Part shown: positions 48,946 to 57,238 of the stretch, piece after piece
Position numbering within the stretch: position 1 is the stretch's first letter
How the letters are laid out: each line of letters begins with the position of its first letter
DNA from: Pseudoxanthomonas koreensis
GTDB lineage: Bacteria > Pseudomonadota > Gammaproteobacteria > Xanthomonadales > Xanthomonadaceae
NCBI RefSeq assembly: GCF_010093225.1
Contig: NZ_PDWM01000011.1
Coordinates: 1-64,000 of the forward strand
Direction of reading: 5' to 3'
Length of the DNA stretch: 64,000 nucleotides
Made by a program: the position numbers and the translations under genes
Notes under the pieces: model-generated
What the model was told of the DNA's origin: nothing
Seen by the model: only the letters and a program-made list of their open reading frames with translations
Database searches by the model: none

Positions 48946-51912
48946 ATGAACGGCACACGCAACAGAACACCTGCACGCAGGATCCTGGCCGCGGCCCTGG
49001 CAAGCTGCCTGGCGCTGGGCGCGGCACCGGCGATGGCGCAGAGCACCGGCGCCACCATCCGCGGCCAGGTGATGGCCGATTCGGCGCCGGCGGCCGACGC
49101 GCAGATCGTCGTGGTCAACACCACCACCGGGCTGCGCCGCACGGTGCAGGCCGGCGCGGACGGCAAGTACTCGGTCGCCGGCCTGCCGCCGGGCACCTAC
49201 CGGATCGAAGTCCAGGCGGGCGGCCAGAGCAGCGTGCGCGAGCTGACCGTGCAGGTCGGCCAGACCGCGACCGTGGATCTGGGCGTGGGCGGCGTGGCCG
49301 AGACCGCGACCGCCGGCGCGGCGACCACCCTGGATACGGTGCAGGTGGTGGCCACCGCGGTGGAGACGCGCACCTCGGAAGTGGCGACCTACATCAGCAA
49401 CAAGCAGATCGAGGCGCTGCCGCAGAACAGCCGCAACTTCCTCGCCTTCGCCGACACGGTGCCGGGCGTGCAGTTCATCACCGACGCCAGCGGCAACACC
49501 CGGCTGCGCTCGGGCGCGCAGAACGCCAACGCGGTCAACGTCTTCATCGACGGCGTGGGCCAGAAGAACTACGTCACCACCGGTGGCGTCAGCGGCCAGG
49601 ACACCAGCCGCGGCAATCCGTTCCCGCAGTCGGCGATCGGCGAGTACAAGGTCATCACCCAGAACTACAAGGCCGAGTACGACCAGCTCAGCAGCGCCGC
49701 CGTGGTCGCCGCCACCCGCTCGGGCAGCAACGAGTTCGAAGGCAGCTTCTTCTGGGACTACACGATGACCGACTGGCGCTCGGCCACCGACTTCGAGCGC
49801 CGGCCCGGCGCGACCAAGGCCGAGAGCAAGCAGGAACAGTACGGCGTTTCCTTCGGCGGGCCGATCGTCAAGGACGTGGCCCACTTCTTCCTGGCCTATG
49901 AGGCCAAGGAGTTCAGCAGCCCGCGCACCTTCAGCCTGGGCCGGGGCTACACCGTCGACCAGCTGCCGCCGGAACTGCAGCGCCAGTACGGCGACGGCCC
50001 CTTTACCTCGCCGTTCAAGGAAGACCTGTACTTCGGCAAGATCGACTGGGCGATCGGCGAGAACCACTACTTCGAGCTGACTGCCAAGTATCGCGACGAG
50101 AGCGAGACCATCCAGGTGGAAGGGCAGCGCCTGCCGCCGGCGGCCACGCTCAACACCAACGACGAGACCCGCGTGGACCTGCGCTGGCAGTGGACCGCGG
50201 GCGACTGGCTCAACGATGCGCACATCACCTACGAGGACGCGTTCTGGAGCCCGCAGCCGGCGAACTTCATGCCCGGCTACTTCCTCAGCGACGGCAACTG
50301 GTGGGACACCATCGTCCGCAGCGGCGGCGGCGACAACTACCAGGACAAGGGCCAGGAGGGCTGGTCGTTCCAGGACGACCTGACTTTCACCGGCTGGGCC
50401 GACCACACGGTCAAGATGGGCCTGAAGTACAAGAAGGTCGACCTCGATACGCTCGAGCAGAACAAGTACAACCCGCAGTTCTACTACGACATCCACGAGA
50501 GCCTGGGCGTGCCGACCCACGTCGAGTTCGGCGCGCCGGTGGCCGGCTACGGCGACGGCACGGTGAGTTCGGGCAACAGCCAGTTCGGCATCTACATCCA
50601 GGACGACTGGCAGGTCAACGAACACCTGACCGTGAACATGGGCGTGCGCTGGGACGTGGAGACCACCCCCAGCTACGAGGACTTCGTGACCCCGGCCGAC
50701 GTGGTCACCGCGCTGCAGAACTCCAACACCAACCTGCCCAACACGGGTGTGGACATCAACGACTACATCAGCACCGGCGGCAACCGCGATCCGGACCGCA
50801 ACAACTGGGCGCCGCGCCTGGGCTTCTCCTACGACCTTGGCGCCGACCAGCGCCACGTGATCTTCGGCGGCGCCGGGCGTTCCTACGACCGCAACCTGTT
50901 CGACTACCTGCAGAACGAGGTGTCCAAGGGCAGCTGGGGGCAGTACGTCTACAACTTCAACACGCCGATGCATCCCTGCGCGGTGGGCGTGGACGCCACC
51001 TGCCGCGACTGGGATCCGCGCTACCTGGATCCGGAGTTCCTGCGCGCCTCGTCGGTCGCCGGCGGCGGGCGCGAGATCTTCCTGATGGACAACAACCTGG
51101 TGGTGCCTTACTCCGACCAGTTCGGGCTGGGCATGCGCAACGCCTTCGACGCCTGGGGCCACGGCTGGAACACCGAGGTGATGTATTCGTACGTGCGCAG
51201 CCACGACGGCATCGCCTTCCTGCTCGGCAACCGGCGCCCTGACGGGCTGTTCTTCCCGCCGACCCCGCCGGATGCGACCGATCCGCCGCCGTGGGGGCAG
51301 GGCTTCGCGCCGTTCTCCAACCTGATCCTGGGCCAGAACGCGCTGGAGACGCGCACCAGTTCGGTCTACGTGAAGCTGGAGAAGCCGTACACCCGGTCCT
51401 CCGGCTGGGGCGCGACCTTCGCCTACACCTGGACCGACTCGGAGCAGAACAGCCCGATCAACGGCTGGCCGGGCGCGTTCAACGCCGAGAACATCGAGGA
51501 CTACGGCTGGTTCCCGGGCCTGGTGCCGGAGAACCGCGTCGTCGCCTCGGGTATCGTGGATGGCCCGTGGGGGCTGATGTTCTCGGGCAAGGGCGTGTGG
51601 TCGGATGCGACCCCGCGCTACTACCAGAACTGCAACATGTCGGCCTGGGCCTACTGCCACTTCGACAGCTACACGCCGTCGGACGACTTCAAGCAGGTCG
51701 ACCTGGCGGTGGAGAAGGTGTTCGACACCGGCACCAACATCGCGCTGCGGATCCGGCTCGACGTGCTCAACGTGTTCGACTGGACCAACTACTCCGGGTA
51801 CGAGGACTGGCGCGGTGGCGCCACCGAGCCGCAGAACCCGTTGTGGGGCACGCCGAACGCGATCGCGCTGCCCACGCGCACGTTCAAGCTCGGCATCGGC
51901 ATCGACTGGTGA
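48946..51912 (+). CDS. TonB-dependent receptor with N-terminal carboxypeptidase-like domain
   Basis: A 988-residue outer-membrane receptor. A signal peptide (cut near AMA-QS) is followed by a CarboxypepD-regulatory-like domain (about 33-110: TIRGQVMADSAPAADAQIVV, GKYSVAGLPPGTYRIEV). The plug comes next (IEALPQNSRNFLAFADTVPGV, QNANAVNVFIDGVGQKNYV, KAEYDQLSSAAVVAATRSGSN) and then a long barrel ending TFKLGIGIDW. This Oar/SusC-like type imports oligosaccharides in xanthomonads. It lies behind the LacI gene and ahead of a GH144-like enzyme, so a beta-glucan oligosaccharide is likely. Confidence 0.9.
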   Translation: MNGTRNRTPARRILAAALASCLALGAAPAMAQSTGATIRGQVMADSAPAADAQIVVVNTTTGLRRTVQAGADGKYSVAGLPPGTYRIEVQAGGQSSVRELTVQVGQTATVDLGVGGVAETATAGAATTLDTVQVVATAVETRTSEVATYISNKQIEALPQNSRNFLAFADTVPGVQFITDASGNTRLRSGAQNANAVNVFIDGVGQKNYVTTGGVSGQDTSRGNPFPQSAIGEYKVITQNYKAEYDQLSSAAVVAATRSGSNEFEGSFFWDYTMTDWRSATDFERRPGATKAESKQEQYGVSFGGPIVKDVAHFFLAYEAKEFSSPRTFSLGRGYTVDQLPPELQRQYGDGPFTSPFKEDLYFGKIDWAIGENHYFELTAKYRDESETIQVEGQRLPPAATLNTNDETRVDLRWQWTAGDWLNDAHITYEDAFWSPQPANFMPGYFLSDGNWWDTIVRSGGGDNYQDKGQEGWSFQDDLTFTGWADHTVKMGLKYKKVDLDTLEQNKYNPQFYYDIHESLGVPTHVEFGAPVAGYGDGTVSSGNSQFGIYIQDDWQVNEHLTVNMGVRWDVETTPSYEDFVTPADVVTALQNSNTNLPNTGVDINDYISTGGNRDPDRNNWAPRLGFSYDLGADQRHVIFGGAGRSYDRNLFDYLQNEVSKGSWGQYVYNFNTPMHPCAVGVDATCRDWDPRYLDPEFLRASSVAGGGREIFLMDNNLVVPYSDQFGLGMRNAFDAWGHGWNTEVMYSYVRSHDGIAFLLGNRRPDGLFFPPTPPDATDPPPWGQGFAPFSNLILGQNALETRTSSVYVKLEKPYTRSSGWGATFAYTWTDSEQNSPINGWPGAFNAENIEDYGWFPGLVPENRVVASGIVDGPWGLMFSGKGVWSDATPRYYQNCNMSAWAYCHFDSYTPSDDFKQVDLAVEKVFDTGTNIALRIRLDVLNVFDWTNYSGYEDWRGGATEPQNPLWGTPNAIALPTRTFKLGIGIDW

Positions 51913-52057
51913 ACGCGCGGCGGCCGCCCGGGACACCTCTCCCGCCCGGGACGGTCGCCGCGTATCTTCCCGCCCGTGCGCCGCCGGTCCGTCGCGCACG
52001 GGCGGGCCGGGAAGCGGCGGAGACGGCCCGTGGCACGGAATGGCAAGGGGAACTGGC

Positions 52058-53704
52058 GTGAGATGGCGGCAATTGCGGATCGGGGCGACGATGGCCATCG
52101 CGGCGTGGCTGCTGGCCGCGTGCGGTCGTGAACCGCCGCCGCCGCCGGCGCAGCCACCGCCGCCGAAACCCGACGTGGTGATGATCGAGCCGGTGCTGCC
52201 CGAGCGGCCGCCGCGGCCGGAGCTGCCGCCGCTGTTCCGCGACATCGAGAAGCGCACGTTCCAGTTCTTCTGGGACACCACCAACGAGCAGAACGGGCTG
52301 ACCCCGGACCGCTACCCGTCGCGGCCGTTCGCCAGCATCGCCTCGATCGGCTACGCGCTCACCGCCTATCCGATCGGGATCGAGAACGGCTGGGTCAGCC
52401 GCACCCAGGCGGTGGACCGCACCCTGACCACGCTGCGCTTCCTGCGCGACATCCCGCAGGGGCCGCAGCGCACCGGCAAGGGCGCCTACCACGGCTTCTA
52501 CTACCACTTCCTGGACATGCAGCAGGGACACCGCTACGACAGCTGGGTCGAGCTGTCCAGCGTGGACACCGCGCTGATGATGATGGGCGTGCTGTTCGCC
52601 CAGGCCTACTACGACGGCGAGGACCCGCGCGAGGCCGAGATCCGCCGCATCGCCGACCAGCTCTACCGCAAGGTCGACTGGTCCTGGCTGCAGCAGCGCG
52701 AGCCGCTGGTGTCGATGGGCTGGTTCCCGGAGAGCGGGTTCATCGTCCACGACTGGATGGGCTACAACGAGGCCATGCTGCTGTACATCCTGGCGCTGGG
52801 TTCGCCGACCCACCCGGTCAGCCCCGACGCGTGGACGGTGTGGACGCGCACCTACGACAACGACTGGGGCGTGTACTACGGCCAGGAGTACCTGTCGTTC
52901 GGGCCGATGTTCGGCCACCAGTACAGCCATGTCTGGATCGACTTCCGCGACATCCAGGACCAGTACATGCGCGCGCGCGGCATCGACTATTTCCTCAACA
53001 GCCGCCGCGCCGCGCTGGCCCACCGCGAGTACGCCATCGCCAACCCGATGAAGTGGCGCGACTATGGCGAGAACGTGTGGGGCCTGACCGCCGGCGACGG
53101 CCCGCAGAACACCCGCCAGATCTACCGCGGCGAGGAACGCGAGTTCAGGCACTACTCCTCGCGCGGCGCCGGCCTGCGCGAGAACTTCGACGACGGCACC
53201 ATCGCCCCGACCGCGGCGATCTCCTCGATCGTGTTCGCCCCGGAAGTGGTGATCCCGGCCACCGAGGAGATCCACCGCCGCTACGGCGACTACCTGTATT
53301 CCAGCTATGGCTTCCTGGATTCGTTCAACCCGAGCTTCGATTTCGAGATCCCGCTCAAGACCGGGCGGCTGGTGCCGGGCAAGGGCTGGGTGGCCAGCGC
53401 CTACATCGGCATCGACCAGGGGCCGATCCTGGCGATGATCGCCAACTACCGCAACGAATTCGTCTGGACGGTGATGAAGAAGAGCCCGTACATCCGCAAG
53501 GGCCTGGAACAGGCCGGCTTCCGCGGCGGCTGGCTCAGCCCGGACGGGGCGGCCGGGGCCGATGCGCAGGCCGACGCACAGGCCGATCCGGAAGCGGCGG
53601 GCGCGCGCGCGCTGGGCATGGGCGAATCGCGTGCAGCGGCCGGCGCGGCGCAGCAGCGGCGGGAACGGCCCGCCGGCAACCGCGCGCAGCCACCGCGGCC
53701 GTGA
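52058..53704 (+). CDS. GH144-like glucoamylase-family lipoprotein (PF10091)
   Basis: A 548-residue glycosidase-like lipoprotein. The N-terminus has lipobox LLAAC, then a Pro-rich linker (about 28-65). The (alpha/alpha)6 domain begins FRDIEKRTFQFFWDTTNEQNGL. SIASIGYALTAYPIGIENGW, GFYYHFLDMQQGHRYDSWVELSSVDTALMM in parts, GWFPESGFIVHDWMGYNEAM, FGPMFGHQYSHVWIDFRDIQD and FNPSFDFEIP are PF10091 features shared with GH144 beta-1,2-glucanases. Beta-1,2-glucan is the best guess, but the family also holds proteins of unknown substrate. The start is GTG 52058, after CAAGGGGA. The stop overlaps the GTG of the binding-protein gene. A 50-residue Ala/Arg-rich tail has no evident role. Confidence 0.88.
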   Translation: MRWRQLRIGATMAIAAWLLAACGREPPPPPAQPPPPKPDVVMIEPVLPERPPRPELPPLFRDIEKRTFQFFWDTTNEQNGLTPDRYPSRPFASIASIGYALTAYPIGIENGWVSRTQAVDRTLTTLRFLRDIPQGPQRTGKGAYHGFYYHFLDMQQGHRYDSWVELSSVDTALMMMGVLFAQAYYDGEDPREAEIRRIADQLYRKVDWSWLQQREPLVSMGWFPESGFIVHDWMGYNEAMLLYILALGSPTHPVSPDAWTVWTRTYDNDWGVYYGQEYLSFGPMFGHQYSHVWIDFRDIQDQYMRARGIDYFLNSRRAALAHREYAIANPMKWRDYGENVWGLTAGDGPQNTRQIYRGEEREFRHYSSRGAGLRENFDDGTIAPTAAISSIVFAPEVVIPATEEIHRRYGDYLYSSYGFLDSFNPSFDFEIPLKTGRLVPGKGWVASAYIGIDQGPILAMIANYRNEFVWTVMKKSPYIRKGLEQAGFRGGWLSPDGAAGADAQADAQADPEAAGARALGMGESRAAAGAAQQRRERPAGNRAQPPRP

Positions 53705-55092
53705 GCGAAGCGCGCGATCGCGGCAAGGGCGCGCGCGTGCGCGCGGCGGCGGGCGTGGCCGCCTGCGGGCTGCTGGTCCTGGGCTGCCTGGCCGTCGCCG
53801 GGTGCCGCCGCGAGGGGCCCGAGCCGCTGCGCTTCTGGGCGATGGGCCGCGAGGCCGAAGTGGTGGCCGAACTGGTCCCGGAGTTCGAGCGCGAGACCGG
53901 GATCAAGGTCGACATCCAGCAGATCCCGTGGACCGCGGCGCACGAGAAACTGCTCACCGCGTTCGCCGCGGACGGCCTGCCGGACGTGTGCCAGCTCGGC
54001 AACACCTGGCTGCCGGAGTTCGCCGCGCTGGGCGTGCTGGAGCCGCTGCAGCCGTTCGTCGATGCCTCCACGGTGATCGCTCCGGACGATTATTTCCCCG
54101 GCATCTGGGACACGGCGAAGATCGACGGCGAGCTGCTGGGCATCCCCTGGTACGTGGATACGCGGCTGCTGTTCTACCGCAAGGACATCCTGCGCGAGGC
54201 GGGGGTGGCGCAGCCGCCGCGGACCTGGGCCGAGTGGGAAGCGGCGATGGCCGCGGTCAAGCGCCACGTCGGCCCGGAGCGCTACGCGATCCTGATGCCG
54301 CTCAACGAATTCGAGCAGCAGCTGTCGCTGGCGCTGCAGCAGGACGATCCGCTGCTGCGCGACCACGACAACCGCGGCAACTTCCAGAGCCCGGGTTTCC
54401 GCCGCGTGCTGGCGTTCTACGCCAACATGTTCGAGCAGGGGTGGGCGCCGAAGATGTCCGAGACGCAGATCTCCAACGTCTGGGACGAGTTCTTCAACGG
54501 CTTCTACGCCTTCTACCTGTCCGGGCCGTGGAACATCCGAGAGTTCCGCAAGCGCCAGCCGGCGGCGCTGGAAGGGCAGTGGGGGACGATGCCGCTGCCG
54601 GGGCCCGACGGCCCGGGCGCGGGCATCGCCGGCGGCACCAGCCTGGTGATCTTCCGCGGTTCGCCGCGCCAGCAGCAGGCGTGGAAGCTGATCGAATTCC
54701 TGTCGCGGCCGGAGATCCAGCAGCGCTTCCACGCCATGATCGGCGACCTGCCGCCGCGGCGCAGCACCTGGGAACATCCGTCGCTGGCCGGCGACGAACT
54801 GTCGCGCGCGTTCCGCGAACAGCTGGAGCGGGCCAAGTCCCCGCCCAAGGTGCTGGAGTGGGAGCGGATCGTGCAGGAGATGCGCATCGCCACCGAGCGC
54901 GTGGTCCGCGGCGGCCAGGACCCGGACCAGGCGCTGCGCGAGCTGGACCAGCGGGTGGACGAGATACTGGCCAAGCGGCGGTGGATGTACGAGCGTGACC
55001 AGGCCGCGGGCGTGGACGGTGGCGCGGGTGCGAAGGCTGGCGAAGGCGAAGCCCCGCGAGAGCCGACCACGACTGCGGAGGTGCCGCGATGA
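53701..55092 (+). CDS. Sugar ABC transporter substrate-binding lipoprotein
   Basis: A 463-residue extracellular solute-binding protein of the maltose/glycerol-phosphate type. A lipoprotein signal ends in LAVAGC. The binding domain begins EPLRFWAMGREAEVV and holds TGIKVDIQQIPWTAAHEKLLTAFA, LPDVCQLGNTWLPEF, LLGIPWYVDTRLLFYRKDIL, GGTSLVIFRGSPRQQQAWKLIEFL and RFHAMIGDLPPR, typical of the family. It should feed the two permeases that follow. The GTG start 53701 overlaps the previous stop. Confidence 0.93.
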   Translation: MSEARDRGKGARVRAAAGVAACGLLVLGCLAVAGCRREGPEPLRFWAMGREAEVVAELVPEFERETGIKVDIQQIPWTAAHEKLLTAFAADGLPDVCQLGNTWLPEFAALGVLEPLQPFVDASTVIAPDDYFPGIWDTAKIDGELLGIPWYVDTRLLFYRKDILREAGVAQPPRTWAEWEAAMAAVKRHVGPERYAILMPLNEFEQQLSLALQQDDPLLRDHDNRGNFQSPGFRRVLAFYANMFEQGWAPKMSETQISNVWDEFFNGFYAFYLSGPWNIREFRKRQPAALEGQWGTMPLPGPDGPGAGIAGGTSLVIFRGSPRQQQAWKLIEFLSRPEIQQRFHAMIGDLPPRRSTWEHPSLAGDELSRAFREQLERAKSPPKVLEWERIVQEMRIATERVVRGGQDPDQALRELDQRVDEILAKRRWMYERDQAAGVDGGAGAKAGEGEAPREPTTTAEVPR

Positions 55093-55967
55093 GCCGCTCG
55101 CTCGCCGGCTGGGTGTTCGCCGCGCCCGCGCTGCTGGTGATCGGCGTGTTCTTCGGCCTGCCGGTGCTGGCCGCGCTGGCGCTGAGCCTGACCGATTTCG
55201 ACCTGTACGCGTTGGCCGACCCTGGCAACCTGCGCTTCATCGGCCTGGACAACTACCTGGACCTGCTGCGCACGCCGATGTTCTGGAAGGCGCTGTGGAA
55301 CACCACCTACTTCGTGGTGGTGGGCGTGCCGCTGTCGATCGCGGTGTCGCTGGGTGCGGCGCTGCTGCTCAACGCGCCGGTGGCGCGGTTCAAGGCGCTG
55401 TACCGCACCGCGCTGTTCGCGCCGGTGGTGACCACCCTGGTGGCGGTGGCGGTGATCTGGCGCTACCTGTTCCACACCAGCTATGGCCTGGTGAACTGGG
55501 CGCTGGGGCACGTGGGGATCTCGCCGGTGGACTGGCTGGGCGATCCGCGCTGGGCGATGCCGACCATCATCCTGTTCGCGGTGTGGAAGAACTTCGGCTA
55601 CAACATGGTGATCTTCCTGGCCGGCCTGCAGGCGATCCCGCAGGACCTGTACGAGGCCGCGCGCATCGACGGCGCCTCGCGCTGGCGGCAGCTGCTGCAC
55701 ATCACCCTGCCGCAGCTGGGCCCGGTGCTGCTGGTGGTCGGCGTGATCACCGTGTCCGGCTACTTCCAGCTGTTCGCCGAGCCCTACGTGATGACCCGCG
55801 GCGACCCGCTGCAGAGCACGGTCAGCGTGCTGTACTTCATGTTCGAGGAAGGCTTCAAGTGGTGGAACCTGGGTCGCGCCTCGGCGGTGGCGTTCCTGCT
55901 GTTCCTGATCATCCTCGCGGTGACCACGCTGATGCTGCGGCTGGGCCGGCGCAAGGAGCTGGTATGA
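55089..55967 (+). CDS. Sugar ABC transporter permease (MalF/UgpA type)
   Basis: A 292-residue inner-membrane permease with six helices. The EAA loop that docks the ATPase is EAARIDGASRWRQLLHITLPQLGP (about 196-219, given in part). SLAGWVFAAPALLVIGVFF opens the first helix and RTALFAPVVTTLVAVAVIWRYLF is typical. It is coupled to the binding-protein gene by ATGA. Confidence 0.94.
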   Translation: MSRSLAGWVFAAPALLVIGVFFGLPVLAALALSLTDFDLYALADPGNLRFIGLDNYLDLLRTPMFWKALWNTTYFVVVGVPLSIAVSLGAALLLNAPVARFKALYRTALFAPVVTTLVAVAVIWRYLFHTSYGLVNWALGHVGISPVDWLGDPRWAMPTIILFAVWKNFGYNMVIFLAGLQAIPQDLYEAARIDGASRWRQLLHITLPQLGPVLLVVGVITVSGYFQLFAEPYVMTRGDPLQSTVSVLYFMFEEGFKWWNLGRASAVAFLLFLIILAVTTLMLRLGRRKELV

Positions 55968-55992
55968 GGCGCGTGGGCGCGGAGGACGTGCG

Positions 55993-56829
55993 ATGAGCCG
56001 CGAGGTCGGGCAGTCGCGCACGCATGCGCTGCTGGTCAACGGCGCGCTGCTGCTGCTGGCGGCGGTAAGCCTGGCGCCGCTGCTGTGGATGGTGTCGGTG
56101 TCGTTCATGCCGGCCGGCGAAGCCAGCCGCTTCCCGCCGCCGCTGCTGCCCTCGGCGCCGACCTTCGCCAACTACCACGAGATGTTCGCGCGCACCGGCA
56201 TGGCGCGCAATTTCGCCAACAGCGTGCTGGTCTCGGTGGCGATCACCCTGGGTTCGCTGCTGTTCAACACCCTGGCCGGCTACGCCTTCGCCAAGCTGCG
56301 CTTCGCCGGGCGCGAGCGGGTGTTCCAGGGGCTGCTGGCGGCGCTGGTGGTTCCTGCGCAGGTGGCGATGCTGCCGCTGTTCCTGCTGATGAAGCAGTTC
56401 GGGCTGGTGAACACCTATGCGGGCGTGGTGGTGCCGGCGCTGGCGGGTGTGTTCGGGATCTTCCTGGTGCGGCAGTACGCGCGCTCGATCCCGGACGAGC
56501 TGCTGGAGGCGGCTCGGATCGACGGGGCGGGGGAGTGGCGGATCTTCTTCCGGATCGTGCTGCCGATGCTCAAGCCGGTGCTGGTGACGCTGGCGATCTT
56601 CACCTTCATGGCGGCGTGGAACGATTTCATGTGGCCGCTGATCGTGCTCACCAACCAGGAGCACTACACGCTGCCGGTGGCGCTGGCGTCGCTTTCACGC
56701 GAGCACATCATGGACGTGGAGATGATGATGGCGGGGGCGGTGGTGACTGTGCTGCCGGTGCTGCTGCTGTTCCTGCTGCTGCAACGCTACTACCTGCAGG
56801 GGTTGTTGCTGGGTAGTGTCAAAGGGTGA
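55993..56829 (+). CDS. Sugar ABC transporter permease (MalG/UgpE type)
   Basis: A 278-residue inner-membrane permease, the second of the pair. The EAA loop is ELLEAARIDGAGEWRIFF, followed by LPMLKPVLVTLAIF. The C-terminal FMAAWNDFMWPLIVLTNQEHYTLPVAL is a plain MalG-type mark. It begins 25 bp after the first permease. No ATP-binding gene follows, so the importer must share an MsmK/UgpC-type ATPase encoded elsewhere. Confidence 0.94.
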   Translation: MSREVGQSRTHALLVNGALLLLAAVSLAPLLWMVSVSFMPAGEASRFPPPLLPSAPTFANYHEMFARTGMARNFANSVLVSVAITLGSLLFNTLAGYAFAKLRFAGRERVFQGLLAALVVPAQVAMLPLFLLMKQFGLVNTYAGVVVPALAGVFGIFLVRQYARSIPDELLEAARIDGAGEWRIFFRIVLPMLKPVLVTLAIFTFMAAWNDFMWPLIVLTNQEHYTLPVALASLSREHIMDVEMMMAGAVVTVLPVLLLFLLLQRYYLQGLLLGSVKG

Positions 56830-56911
56830 GGTGGGTTTGATGGTTTTTCTGTTGCGGGTTTTCGGGCTGGTTGGTGGGGCGTCGGCTTGCGTGCTTCGTC
56901 GCGGGGCTGGC

Positions 56912-57003
56912 GCGATGCCCCGGGCCGGGACCCGCCGTGAATCCATCCATGGAGGCTCTTGGGCGCCATCCATGGCGCCCAAGGTCCCGGCCCGGGGCAT
57001 CGC
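56912..57003. repeat. Nested palindrome 1 upstream of the glycosidase
   Basis: Outer arms GCGATGCCCCGGGCCGGGAC (56912-56931) and its exact complement (56984-57003) enclose an inner perfect 12-bp palindrome (56958-56969 with 56972-56983) whose centre reads GGCGCCATCCATGGCGCC. It lies in the 343-bp gap between the second permease and the glycosidase. Confidence 0.8.
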
Positions 57004-57130
57004 ACCAGCCCTCCAGGTGTTCTCGTGGACGGATGGAAGAAGCCTGGAAGCCGGAACCACGCAGGAATCCACGGCCGTTTCCGGACCTTCCGCTCTTGCT
57101 GCTCCGGTCAGGTCGCCACTGGATTCCGGA

Positions 57131-57238
57131 GGCGAGGCATGGCAGCCCCTGGCGCAACCTTCGGCGCCATGGATGGCGCCGAAGAGCCTACATGGACGTA
57201 CTTGCGGCGGGTTTCGCCAAGGGCCGCCATGCCTCGCC
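57131..57238. repeat. Nested palindrome 2, overlapping the glycosidase start
   Basis: Outer arms GGCGAGGCATGGC (57131-57143) and GCCATGCCTCGCC (57226-57238) enclose a perfect 12-bp inner palindrome (57159-57170 with 57173-57184) with centre GGCGCCATGGATGGCGCC. The design is that of palindrome 1 with a related core. The ATG used here for the glycosidase (57173) lies within it. Confidence 0.8.

Noticed and set aside
56816-57172. N-terminal 119 residues of the glycosidase frame
   Set aside because: Translation of two palindromic elements; no domain, and it overlaps the end of the permease gene.
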